Assembly: GCF_030717995.2 (NCBI RefSeq)
Contig: NZ_CP157743.1
Span: forward strand, 3,374,501 to 3,438,500
DNA: 64,000 bases
Direction of reading: 5' to 3'
DNA from: Methylomarinum sp. Ch1-1
GTDB taxonomy: Bacteria > Pseudomonadota > Gammaproteobacteria > Methylococcales > Methylomonadaceae
Shown in pieces: positions 46,227-54,983 of the stretch (position 1 is its first letter; every line of letters begins with the position of its first letter). A program made the position numbers and the translations under genes. The notes below the pieces were generated by a model. The model was not told the DNA's origin, did not search any database, and worked only from the letters and a program-made list of their open reading frames with translations.

Positions 46227-46787
46227 ATGCTTGAAGTCATGTTAATTTTTCTAGTTATGCTTTCAATTGCGACGACTACTTTTCTGCCTTTGGGCTATTC
46301 GATATTGTCCGCTGATGAAACCAGGGCCGAAAACAACCGTCATATCAGTTTATTTGAACAGAGGGAGACGACTCCCCTATCAGCCATACCGGAGGATTCC
46401 ACACTGCGACATCATTTTGTGACGCAACTGCGCGCCGAAATTATCGACAGCCACCCGAATCGTCCTGCTGATTCGACGTTGTTCAGACATTATGATGCGT
46501 TGATTAACGCCGAACTGGAGGATCCAATCATCCGCTTAACCTCAACCAAAGGTCAAAACTGCCCTATTCCTTTGCGTCGAATCCGTTTTATCCGGCAGGA
46601 AGATCAAAAGGACATCATCCTGATTAGCAATGATCTCGACAGCCCGGCGCAAGAACTCATGGATCTCTACAAACAACGCTGGCAGATCGAGCTGTTTTTC
46701 GAATGGGTGAAGCAAAACCTCAAGATCAAATGCTTCTTCGCCGCCACCGTACATGCCGTGCAGCTTCAGGTGCTGATTGCGATATGA
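46227..46787 (+). pseudogene. Chimeric frame: small membrane protein fused to IS4 transposase C-terminus
   Basis: Residues 1-110 look like a small host protein: a hydrophobic N-terminus MLEVMLIFLVMLSIATTTFLPL and the EDSTLRHHFVTQLRAEIIDS / RPADSTLFRHYDALINAELE segment found in small proteins of this kind. From about residue 115 the sequence switches to an IS4 DDE transposase tail, with the Y-x2-R-x3-E-x6-K signature in LYKQRWQIELFFEWVKQNLK. The transposase frame is then broken after VLIAI and continues one base off as MIAYLLLKLYSDSKEG before being cut by a repeat. So an IS4 remnant has replaced the host gene's 3' end. Confidence 0.75.
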
Positions 46788-46827
46788 TTGCTTATCTACT
46801 ACTCAAGCTGTATTCGGATAGCAAAGA

Positions 46828-47000
46828 GGGCGTGGGTTGTGTTTGGCGAGGATGTCGGCGGCAAGGATTCCGCCGTCAAGCCCCAAGGATGGGTTTACCC
46901 AGCACCTAAATCCCATGGCTACAGGGCTATATTTTACATTCCAGGATAATTTAGGTGCTGGGTGAACGGGGCGTTCCTCGACAAACACACCCCCAGACAC
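46828..47000. mobile_element. Palindromic element, family B copy 2, with the 18-bp IR cassette inside
   Basis: Both arms match the 17591-17761 element (GTGTTTGGCGAGGATGTCGG left; CCTCGACAAACACACCCC right). At the position corresponding to GGGTTTAC|GTCGCTCC it holds ACCCAGCACCTAAAT ... ATTTAGGTGCTGGGTGAA (46897-46966), the cassette otherwise seen in the GTAAYTATTCAG elements. It interrupts the IS4 remnant. The rest of the gap to 47189 has no gene. Confidence 0.7.
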
Positions 47001-47189
47001 TAAACACCACTAAAACGCTCAAGCTGAGAATTTCTGCAATCAAAGGGCGAGGAGCCCACTGACAGGCCAACGAGACATGAAGATGATATCGACTCGCTTC
47101 GGAAGACAGACTAAGCACGCACCAATCCGCCTGCTATTGCTTCAGTGTCTTATCAACCTTATGCCATTGGCCGTTTTGTCATGAACCAC

Positions 47190-48047
47190 TCATACCAGTT
47201 CACCATTTTTATAATCGCTCATCGCCTGTTCCACCTCTGCACGAGTATTCATGACAAATGGACCATACTGAGCCACCGGCTCCCGTAGTGGACGTCCAGC
47301 CAACAGCAGGAATGCCGCAGGCTGCTCTGCAGTCCGTATTTCTATGCTATCGCCGGTGGAGAGTATGCCGGCCGATTGTGGCTTCAACCGACGCATTTGT
47401 CCCAATGACCCGATTTCAATTTGACCTTCGTAGGGGTAAACAAAGGCATTGCGTTCTGAAGCAATCGCATGTTTAAACTGTCCACCCGCTGGCAGTCGCA
47501 CATCCAGGAACAAGGGTTCGGTACTAATCCCTTGAATCGGGCCCATGATGGTTTTACCATCGATTTCAGCACTGCCGGCAATCACCTTAACTTCGCCGCC
47601 GTCAGGCAGCCTTAGCTGAGGAATTTCCTCTGGCTGGATGTCCTGATAGCTGGCGGGTTTCATTTTCTCCTTTGCCGACAGATTGATCCAAAGTTGAAAC
47701 CCTCGCATGCGGCCGCTTTCCTGTTGCGGCATTTCAGAATGAATAATGCCGCGTCCAGCCGTCATCCATTGCGCACCGCCACTTTTCAAATCACCTTGGT
47801 GGCCTAGATGGTCTTCATGCAACATGTGGCCATCAAGCATGTAGGTGACGGTCTCGAAACCCCGATGCGGATGACTGGGAAAGCCGGCAATGTAGTCATC
47901 GGCATTGACTGAAGAAAATTCATCCAGCATCAAAAAAGGATCGAGGCGCAAACTTTGGCTTTGTCCCAGGCTACGACGCAGCTTGACGCCGCCGCCATCG
48001 GACGTGGCGATGGATGGAATGACCTGTTGTAGTGTGCGTATGCTCAT
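47190..48047 (-). CDS. Pirin family protein
   Basis: 285 residues, bicupin. The metal-binding histidines are in IAGFPSHPHRGFETVTYML and GRGIIHSEMP. Length and the ending (FVMNTRAEVEQAMSDYKNG) are normal. Bacterial pirins such as YhhW can have quercetinase activity, others bind and inhibit enzymes; the role here is unknown. It is on the same strand as the decayed yceI upstream. Confidence 0.93.
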   Translation of the reverse strand: MSIRTLQQVIPSIATSDGGGVKLRRSLGQSQSLRLDPFLMLDEFSSVNADDYIAGFPSHPHRGFETVTYMLDGHMLHEDHLGHQGDLKSGGAQWMTAGRGIIHSEMPQQESGRMRGFQLWINLSAKEKMKPASYQDIQPEEIPQLRLPDGGEVKVIAGSAEIDGKTIMGPIQGISTEPLFLDVRLPAGGQFKHAIASERNAFVYPYEGQIEIGSLGQMRRLKPQSAGILSTGDSIEIRTAEQPAAFLLLAGRPLREPVAQYGPFVMNTRAEVEQAMSDYKNGELV

Positions 48048-48136
48048 GACTTGCTCCTGTTACTGGCGCGGCAACTGGACAGCCTGTTGCCATTATTAGT
48101 TATATGACCGCCGACGAGGTCTCGCGATGCTGAGAC

Positions 48137-48702
48137 TCATTCCTTGACGGCTTCGACCGGTATCGTGATGGTGACTTCATCACTCACATGCGGCGCGTAT
48201 TTGCCCATGTTGAAGTCGCTGCGTTTAATTACCGCCGTGGCGTTAGCGCCGCAAGCGTCTTTTTTCAGCATAGGGTGTGGCATGCACTGGAAGGATGTCA
48301 CCGTCAGCGAACGGGTTTGCTGATGCCTTTCAGCGTCAGCGTGCCATCAACCGAGACCAGGTTTTCTCCTTCGAATTTTAAGTTTTTCGAGATGAAGGTC
48401 ATGGTCCGATAGTTGGCGGTATCTAGAAAATCTTCACCCTGTATTTGTTCATCGAACAATGAATAACCGGTATCAACAGACCCGGTATCGACCGTGACGT
48501 CCACGGAACCGGTTTGGGCCTGGCGATCGAGGACGATTTTGCCTGAGGTTTTATTGAACCGGCTCAGTTGAGTGGAGTAACCAAAATGGCTGTAGGAAAA
48601 ACGCGGTAAGGTATGGGAACCGTCGATGACGAAGGTTTCGGGAGCCGCCGTCGCCGCGCTGGTAAATAATGCAGCCAATGATAATATTGCGGTATGTTTC
48701 AT
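48137..48702 (-). pseudogene. YceI family periplasmic protein with a single-base frameshift
   Basis: From MKHTAILSLAALFTSAATAA (signal peptide) the frame is a good YceI lipid-binding barrel (PETFVIDGSHTLPRFSYSHFGYSTQLSRF) up to LKGISKPVR, then a stop at 48304. One base off, the expected continuation is present: LTVTSFQCMPHPMLKKDACG ... VSDEVTITIPVEAVKE with a stop at 48137. The sequence at 48305-48312 lacks one base of the Thr codon in KPVTLTVTSF. YceI proteins bind polyprenyl or similar lipids in the periplasm. A sequencing error is an alternative explanation. Confidence 0.85.
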
Positions 48703-48743
48703 GATAAAGCTCCTGTGCTTGGGTGGGTTGAATAACAAAAAGG

Positions 48744-49457
48744 TTATTTTTCGGCGTCATCCAGAAAGCGCCGTTGCGTGCAATGGTGTTTTTTTGCGGA
48801 TTCTCTGACGACCAAGCGATAAACATGCTCTTGCAATTGACTCAATCCGCGATCCTTAAATTTCACTTCCCTTTTCAGAATCTGTTCGCTCACCAGCAAT
48901 TCGATATCGCACCAATCGTGAAAAAGTTTCTCAACTTCATCGTGTGGAACACTGAAGGGAGGACCTGACATTTCCTGCTGAAGATAGTCAAAAGTCTCCA
49001 GTAAAATTTTTACGTTAGGTTCCAGCAATGTGGCCATATGCGCAGCATAATCCAGGCGCATCTTGGCTGGGAGCGCCACCAAAGCAGCGCGGTCATAAAC
49101 GGCGTCGATCCTGCCAATATCAACTGAGCGCAAAGTAAAAAAATCGCCACAGAATATTGCCAGTTCGTCTATTTCATAGGCTATGAATTCGCCTTGTTGG
49201 CGAAGTGTTGGCTGCAAATCGTTTTCCGAGAAAAAAGCGGCCACTGCCAGCGGACTCAGTTCGATACCTACAACCCGATAGCCTTGGTCGAGCAGCCATA
49301 GCATGTCGCTACTTTTACCGCACATAGGGACTAACACCCGGCTATTCGGCACAACTTCAAGTTTTGACCATTGCTGTCGCAGATGGAGATTAATGTCTCC
49401 TTGATGAAAACCAATTTGGTTTTGTTGCCAACGCTGATGCCAAAATTCATGTTCCAT
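48744..49457 (-). CDS. tpm: Thiopurine S-methyltransferase family protein
   Basis: 237 residues from MEHEFWHQRWQQNQIGFHQG, the typical bacterial TPMT start, with GGAG 6 bases upstream. SAM motifs are VLVPMCGKSSDMLWLLDQGYRVVGIELS and IDAVYDRAALVALPAKMR. Bacterial TPMTs methylate selenium and tellurium compounds and may serve in metalloid detoxification. An ATG 20 codons earlier has no ribosome site. The C-terminal extension after YRLVVRE is slightly longer than usual. Confidence 0.92.
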   Translation of the reverse strand: MEHEFWHQRWQQNQIGFHQGDINLHLRQQWSKLEVVPNSRVLVPMCGKSSDMLWLLDQGYRVVGIELSPLAVAAFFSENDLQPTLRQQGEFIAYEIDELAIFCGDFFTLRSVDIGRIDAVYDRAALVALPAKMRLDYAAHMATLLEPNVKILLETFDYLQQEMSGPPFSVPHDEVEKLFHDWCDIELLVSEQILKREVKFKDRGLSQLQEHVYRLVVRESAKKHHCTQRRFLDDAEK

Positions 49458-49691
49458 AAAAGCTCCAGTTATAAACTGGTTGTATAAACCTTGAAAAGAA
49501 TGTTGCCTATGACTCAAGCAGCAAGTTCGATAAGCCCCTGTCTGTCTTTGACCGTTGTTCAGGGTTTCTGTTTTAAGGCGGCGTAAAAAGCGCGCCGACC
49601 CGCCGGCATCGAGATGCGGTATTAGGTCAATAGCGAGATCACGGGGCTTTCCCTGAGCATCCGAATTATTGATTCTCCATATTGCGACGAT

Positions 49692-50365
49692 TTGCGTCAG
49701 AAAAGCGAAAAAGAATTGCGTTGTTGGATCGCCGGTTGCTCTAGAGGAGAAGAAGCTTATAGCCTAGTATTGCTTTGGAAATTTATTTTGCAAGAGCGCT
49801 ACCCTGAAATGACTATTTCTTTGAGAGCGACCGATATCGACCCGGAAATGATTCTTCAAGCGCGGAAAGCGTGTTATGTGCCGAACAGCGTGAAACGCAT
49901 CAAGAACCGGCGCGCTTCCTCTCGTCAGCACACCCTACCCGCACCTATAGAGCGGATCAAGCGCAGCGGATCCGCCATCGTAGGGCGGCTGCGAAGCAAG
50001 CCGCCAAAAACCGTCACCGCAGCAAAATTGGCCGTTGTGCGTACCGGTACCCAAGTGGATTGCCAATGTAGCCTTTTTTCTGTTTTGCCACTCATTCATT
50101 TAATGAGGTAGCCCTGGCGTGTTGTTATGCATTCAGTAGTTTAAAGAATGTATCGCCGGAATGGCGCCAAGCAGCATTTGAACAGATCGAAGATCAATAT
50201 GGTTTGCATCAAGTTTGCTCGTGTGCTGTCGCAATCTGGTTTTTACTTACTTCAACCATGACGGCAGGTGGTATCTTGGTGTTGGGCGCGCATGAAAGTT
50301 TGCCGGAAGGAGTAAGAGATTGGCGGCGCTGGCATCAGCGAGTGCCGATTTATCTTCGCGGATAA
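49692..50365 (+). pseudogene. CheR-type chemotaxis methyltransferase, decayed and interrupted
   Basis: The piece LRCWIAGCSRGEEAYSLVLLW is the CheR SAM motif, followed by RATDIDPEMILQARKAC. At 49876 a family-E repeat enters. After it the frame resumes: CYAFSSLKNVSPEWRQAAFEQIEDQYGLHQV, then, with the CRN/YF part lost, TAGGILVLGAHESLPEGVRD and a stop at 50363-50365. The first ~100 residues of a CheR are also missing. It is therefore a dead gene, with at least an insertion and two deletions. The remainder of the gap to 50565 has no gene. Confidence 0.85.
49876..50116. repeat. Family-E repeat inserted in cheR, with 7-bp flanking duplication GCGTGTT
   Basis: 241 bases from ATGTGCCGAACAGCGTGAAA to TTAATGAGGTAGCCCTG, flanked by GCGTGTT at 49869-49875 and 50117-50123. 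Removing it restores the cheR frame (ARKACCYAFSSLK). It matches units in 33.68-34.34 kb and 53.23-53.63 kb. No terminal inverted repeat or gene is seen. Confidence 0.75.
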
Positions 50366-50565
50366 CTGATATTGCGTAGAATGGGAACTTCGCAACGTGA
50401 AACAAGTGCTATTCTTTCCAGTGACGTATTCACGCCGGGTCTCGAAGATTAAATAGCAAAACAACCTGCAATAGCTTAATAACGATATTCTATTTTCAAT
50501 TATTTATTTTTCATAGCATGCGCAAGAGGAGTTGAATTCGTTTCTATCCGGCTAGCCAGCATCCT

Positions 50566-51954
50566 TCACAGCGTCAGCTTTTGTTGAAACTCGGCCAGCA
50601 CGACATCGGCGCGATATTCGCTCTTTAGCCGCTGCGCCAAACCATCCATCGATTCCGGTTCACCATGCACCAGGACGACAGGCGGCCGATTCTCGAAATG
50701 ACCATACCAATTCAATAGGCCTTGCTGGTCGGCATGGGCGGACAAGCCCCCGATGGTATGTATCTGTGCTTTGACCCGTATGGTCTCGCCCCATAAGCGT
50801 ATATGCTTGGCCCCATCCACCAGCGCCCTACCCAAGGTGCCTCTGGCCTGGAAGCCTACGATCAATACATGCGCATCCTCGCGCCAGAGGTTATGTTTGA
50901 AATGGTGCTTGATCCGCCCGCCTGTACACATGCCACTGCCGGCAATGATGATGGCGCCCGATTTGATTCGGTTGATCTTCATCGAATCATCACTGCGTTG
51001 AGTGCGATGCAGATTCGGCAACATAAAAGGATCGCCACTCTGTTCATAAACTTTCTTCGCTCGCCGATCGTAGATCTTGGCATGATTGGAATAGACCTCG
51101 GTGGCCTCTATCGCCATCGGACTGTCGAGGAACACCTCCCAATCGTCTATGCCCCATTCCACAAAATAGCGTTTGAACACATATAGCAGTTCTTGTGTGC
51201 GTCCGACCGCAAATGCCGGAATCATGATGTTGCCTTTGCCGCTCCGAGCATTGGAAATGATCTCGCCCATTTCCTGCCAAGTCTTGTCCCAACTCCGGTG
51301 CAGCCGGTCGCCGTAGGTACTTTCCATGATCACCAGATCCGCCCGTTTGACTGCTTCCGGATCACGCAGGATAGGTGCGCCACGATGACCAAGATCGCCG
51401 CTAAACACCACGTTGCGCGTTTGCTGGCCATCGGTCAGCCGCAATTCCGCGATTGCCGACCCGAGAATATGCCCGGCATCATGCATGGTCAACGTAATAC
51501 CTGGCAAGATTTCCTCGGCTTTGCCATATTCGACGGAACGGAAGTGCCTGTGAGCCTCACGCGCTTCAAGGCGTGTATACAACGGTTCAATCAATTCGAG
51601 GCCTTTCCGCTCGCGCTTCCTATTTTCCCATTGGACCTCTTTTTCATTGAGATAGCCGGCATCCTCGAGCATGATCGCGCATAGATCGACCGTGGCCCTA
51701 TGGGTATAGATTTGTCCCGAATAACCTCGTTTAATCAACAATGGCAGTCGACCCGAGTGATCGAGATGGGCGTGGGTTAAAACGACCGCGTCTATCGCTT
51801 CCGGATCGAACAAGAATGGATCATGGTTATGGCGTTCATGGCGATGGGAGCCTTGAATCAACCCGCAATCGACCAGCAACTGATACTTTCCTATGCGTAA
51901 TAGAAAGCAGGAGCCGGTCACTTCCCGGGTTGCGCCTAAAAATTCAATCTGCAT
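50566..51954 (-). CDS. Beta-CASP metallo-beta-lactamase RNA hydrolase (CPSF/RNase J-like)
   Basis: 462 residues from MQIEFLGATREVTGSC (GGAG 8 bases upstream). Zinc motif H61-A-H63-L-D65-H66 in LTHAHLDHSGRLPLL, motif DAGHILGSA, SGDLGHRGAP, MESTYGDR, the beta-CASP motifs (ILDSP-like VFLDSPMAIEAT, IIAGSGMCTGGRI), and the final IGGLSAHADQ. This is the COG1236 group of exonuclease/endonuclease RNA-processing enzymes. Bacterial members are often found in stress or low-oxygen islands. It follows the BCAM0308-like gene on the same strand. Confidence 0.93.
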   Translation of the reverse strand: MQIEFLGATREVTGSCFLLRIGKYQLLVDCGLIQGSHRHERHNHDPFLFDPEAIDAVVLTHAHLDHSGRLPLLIKRGYSGQIYTHRATVDLCAIMLEDAGYLNEKEVQWENRKRERKGLELIEPLYTRLEAREAHRHFRSVEYGKAEEILPGITLTMHDAGHILGSAIAELRLTDGQQTRNVVFSGDLGHRGAPILRDPEAVKRADLVIMESTYGDRLHRSWDKTWQEMGEIISNARSGKGNIMIPAFAVGRTQELLYVFKRYFVEWGIDDWEVFLDSPMAIEATEVYSNHAKIYDRRAKKVYEQSGDPFMLPNLHRTQRSDDSMKINRIKSGAIIIAGSGMCTGGRIKHHFKHNLWREDAHVLIVGFQARGTLGRALVDGAKHIRLWGETIRVKAQIHTIGGLSAHADQQGLLNWYGHFENRPPVVLVHGEPESMDGLAQRLKSEYRADVVLAEFQQKLTL

Positions 51955-52087
51955 CAGACCTACTCCTGTCATAACAAACGAGCGTGTCAGTTAAACTCGA
52001 AGCACCTAAGGAAACACTACATAAATCAATCCTTGTATTTGTCGGCGATCGCCGATTTAACCGGGTATCCATACACGGAAGCGCCGA

Positions 52088-52588
52088 TTAGCGTTGCCAA
52101 TAAACGCGCACGATGCCGGCTTCTTCGGTGTAGTGGATATCCAGTTCACCATCGTAGGCACGCTCGATCGCTTCTCCTACCCCACGCGGTAAATGCACAT
52201 CGGTAAAGGTGATGACGACGTTTTCGCCTTGATCCTCGACCGCCATGAGCCGCTTCATCGGGTGTTGCGCCTTCTGTTCTTCAACCTTGTTGTCAACAAG
52301 GCGCATAATTTCATCACGATGCTGCTGAAAAAACGCACCGCTGAGAGACAAGATTCCCGCGGGAACCTTGTCTCGAATACGTTGGCAAGCTGGGCACAGC
52401 TCATGTTGAGGACTTTCAGGAATAGCGGACAGCCATTGCCAGCGGCCTTCGCTGAATACGACTCCGCACTCCGAACAGACCGTCGGATCAGTCGGCTTGC
52501 TGCGCGTCATATAAGGATCATGCACATGCTCCTTGAGCAAGCGATCATGTCTACCGTGCTTGGCGACATTACCTTCTTTACCACTCAT
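52088..52588 (-). CDS. BCAM0308 family zinc-ribbon protein
   Basis: 166 residues. Zinc-ribbon cysteines are TVCSECGVVFSEGRW and LCPACQRI. The N-terminus RHDRLLKEHVHDPYMTRSKP and the HEI..V..E segment are typical of this uncharacterised family, named after a gene of Burkholderia cenocepacia in the region known as the low-oxygen-activated locus. It lies 115-133 bases upstream of the RNA hydrolase start on the same strand. Role unknown; a ribosome-linked or RNA-linked function is possible given the ribbon and its neighbour. Confidence 0.87.
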   Translation of the reverse strand: MSGKEGNVAKHGRHDRLLKEHVHDPYMTRSKPTDPTVCSECGVVFSEGRWQWLSAIPESPQHELCPACQRIRDKVPAGILSLSGAFFQQHRDEIMRLVDNKVEEQKAQHPMKRLMAVEDQGENVVITFTDVHLPRGVGEAIERAYDGELDIHYTEEAGIVRVYWQR

Positions 52589-52661
52589 TATCTGCTCCTA
52601 TTCAACAGTCTCGCTAAATCAGCGCCTCGCTACCATGCTGACGTAGGGAGGCGAGTGAGTA

Positions 52662-53012
52662 TTAAACGTTCGTATTACGCGGCTGATCGACGCTCTGCGT
52701 CGGAGTTAAGCCGCTGCGATCGGCCGCAACACAGCAGTGCGCCTTGCTATTGGCAATATCAAAACTATTTTGACAGTGAAAGGGCTGAAGGTTGTCTAGC
52801 TCGTCCTTGCCGTCTGCAACGACGTTCAGAATTCTCCAACCATATTCCGACTCTGCATTTTCGTACTGTTCCCGGTTCAACCACGCGCCACACTGATCCT
52901 GACGCCATTCGTTTGAATCTCGTTCAGAAGTCCCCCGCCCTTTTTCCCATACGGCCTGAATCATCTCATCATTAAATGCCATTGCTAACCCTTTGGAGAA
53001 ATGGAATGTCAA
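52662..53012 (-). CDS. Small HNH-like protein, probably catalytically dead
   Basis: 116 residues (106 from Met11, MAFNDEMIQAVWEKGRG). The pattern RQDQCGAWLNREQYENAESEYGW ... DELDNLQPFHCQNS...AHC resembles compact HNH proteins of the form CGAWIxxxxYGxxxSxYGWEIDHI...D.L.NLQPLxxxxN. The central W-(E/Q)-I-D-H-I is WRILNV here, so the catalytic histidine is absent. Met11 may be the real start. First gene of the minus-strand group with BCAM0308 and the RNA hydrolase. Confidence 0.65.
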   Translation of the reverse strand: MTFHFSKGLAMAFNDEMIQAVWEKGRGTSERDSNEWRQDQCGAWLNREQYENAESEYGWRILNVVADGKDELDNLQPFHCQNSFDIANSKAHCCVAADRSGLTPTQSVDQPRNTNV

Positions 53013-53059
53013 TTAAATTGGCTTATTAATTGTCTAACGGTTTTATCATTCACCGATAA

Positions 53060-53073
53060 TTGAAAATTGTCAA
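53060..53073. promoter_or_regulatory. Crp/Fnr-type box TTGA-N6-TCAA
   Basis: TTGAAAATTGTCAA, 48-78 bases before the HNH-like gene depending on the start used. Same half-sites as the box at 56968. Fits an Anr/Dnr-type site. Confidence 0.6.
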
Positions 53074-53194
53074 TGACTTTCCGGTTAGGGATGTCAAACA
53101 AAGCTGATCATTAGCAGCAATTCCCAAAGCTAAAAACCAGCCCTCTGCAATCTGGCAGCGGAAAAGGCAGGCGAGATTACCAAAATCCGCTCAC

Positions 53195-53635
53195 GAGGGG
53201 CAGGTTATTTAACACGCCCCAAACGTTTAATTTACTTTAGGCGCGGTTGATTCGTTCAGGACCTCGTTGACTTGCTTTTCGCAAGCGATGCGGACTACTT
53301 GCTTTTCGCGCCGAGGACGGCGCTCCTACGCAAAGCACCGTCTTGCCTTCGGATGTGTCGAACACCGTGAAGCGCATCAAAACCGGTGCGCTTCCTATCG
53401 TCAGCACACCCTACCCGCACCGGTAGGGCGGCTTCGCGAAGCAAGCCGCCAAAAACCGCCACCGGAGGCAAAATTGGTCATTGTGGTATCCAGGCGCATT
53501 GCCTGGCGGCGAATCACCCTACGGTTGCATGCCAATGTAGCCTTGCCTTCGGATGTGCTGAACTGCGTGAAGCGCATCGAAACAAGGTGCGCTTCCTATC
53601 GTCAGCACACCCACATCCGAGTGCGACAACAAACT
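53195..53635. repeat. Family-C palindrome plus family-E block, duplicate of 33.64-34.27 kb
   Basis: The block starts GAGGGGCAGGTTATTTAACA and continues with the same sequence order as 33641 on, including TTCAGGACCTCGTTGAC and CGATGCGGACTACTTGC. It ends just before the radical SAM gene stop. The gap 53013-53635 has no gene besides this. Confidence 0.8.
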
Positions 53636-54736
53636 TCATGCACTCATGGCGATGCCAGCCACCTGGGTGTCGCATTGCGGACACCGACCATCGACGATAC
53701 GATTCGCAAGCACATGGAAACCATAGCGTTCGATCAATATGCCGCCGCAATAATGACAACGGCTATTCTCTCCACCGCCTCCCGGGACATTGCCCTGGTA
53801 GACATAACGCAAGCCCGCCTGCTGACCTATATCGACGGCAAGTTCCAGCGTTTTGACCGGCGTGACCGGCACATCTGACATTCGATGCGCCGGGTAGAAT
53901 TGAGACACATGCCAAGGAATATCCGGCGACAACGCGCAAATAAACCCGGCGATATCGCGCAGCTCCGACGCTGAATCATTGACGCCCGGAATGATCAAAG
54001 TCGTCACTTCCACCCATACACCCAACTGATGATAAAGTCGAATCGCCTCGAGTATCGGCTGCATTCTTACCCGACTAATGTGGCGATAACTCTTTTCCTG
54101 AAAAAATTTCAAATCGATATTGACGGCATCGAGCACCGCAGACAACTCACGCAAGGGCGCTTCATTGATATAGCCACTGGTCACGAAAATATTCTTCAGG
54201 CCTTTGCTGCGCGCTAGCTTGGCGGTTTCATAGGCCAACTCGAAAAAGATCGTCGGTTCGGTAAAGGTATAGGCGATAGAGCTGGCGCCGCAGCGCACTG
54301 CCGCATCGACGATTTGCTCTGGACTGACGCGTTCACCGGGAACCGCCGTCTCGAGCCGATTGAGCTGTGGACAGACCGGCTCAATCTCTTCCTCTTGTCC
54401 CGATGCCTCTAACTGTGTCGGCAAATGCTCTTTAGGCCATTGGGAAATAGTCCAGTTCTGACAGTATGCGCAGCGCAAATTGCAGCCCACCGTGGCGATC
54501 GAATAAGCGATAGAGCCGGGATGAAAGTGAAACAAGGGCTTCTTCTCTACCGGCTCGACATTTCGCGCCACCACTTTATCGTAAACCAAGGTGTAAAGCT
54601 TGCCGCCATGATTATAGCGCACTCCACAGGCGCCTCGGCCTCCTGGACCGATTCGGCAATCATGCGGACAAAGCGTACAGAGAACGCGCTCTGCTCCAAT
54701 GGATTGATAGAACATGGCTTCATGTAATGCGCTCAT
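53636..54736 (-). CDS. amrS: AmmeMemoRadiSam system radical SAM enzyme
   Basis: 366 residues. The radical SAM cluster site is C85-N-L-R-C89-A-Y-C92 in ATVGCNLRCAYCQNW. N-terminal CTLCPHDCRIGPGGRGACGVR and C-terminal CHYCGG / CPQCDTQV cysteines are typical. In full systems it is accompanied by AMMECR1 and Memo-like proteins; neither is in the window, so they may be elsewhere or fused. Function of the system is unproven; a radical-based modification is assumed. Stands between repeats and ftsH on the minus strand. Confidence 0.92.
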   Translation of the reverse strand: MSALHEAMFYQSIGAERVLCTLCPHDCRIGPGGRGACGVRYNHGGKLYTLVYDKVVARNVEPVEKKPLFHFHPGSIAYSIATVGCNLRCAYCQNWTISQWPKEHLPTQLEASGQEEEIEPVCPQLNRLETAVPGERVSPEQIVDAAVRCGASSIAYTFTEPTIFFELAYETAKLARSKGLKNIFVTSGYINEAPLRELSAVLDAVNIDLKFFQEKSYRHISRVRMQPILEAIRLYHQLGVWVEVTTLIIPGVNDSASELRDIAGFICALSPDIPWHVSQFYPAHRMSDVPVTPVKTLELAVDIGQQAGLRYVYQGNVPGGGGENSRCHYCGGILIERYGFHVLANRIVDGRCPQCDTQVAGIAMSA

Positions 54737-54983
54737 ACTACCCCCTCGTTCGCCGCGGTTTGATCCTCCATCGTTCGACTCAGGAAAACCAGAAAAGATT
54801 CAGCCAGACTTAAACAGGCTAAGCGCACGCAATTTTAGCGGATCTGTAACTGCTCGCCCCACTTATCGAACGCGGCAGGGCATGTGTGGATAAGCCTGAA
54901 GGGCGCATCCACCAAAGGTGCCGACCCGGTGGATGCGCTCCGCTTATCCACCCTACGAATGGGGGTGAGTAGTTACGCGGATC

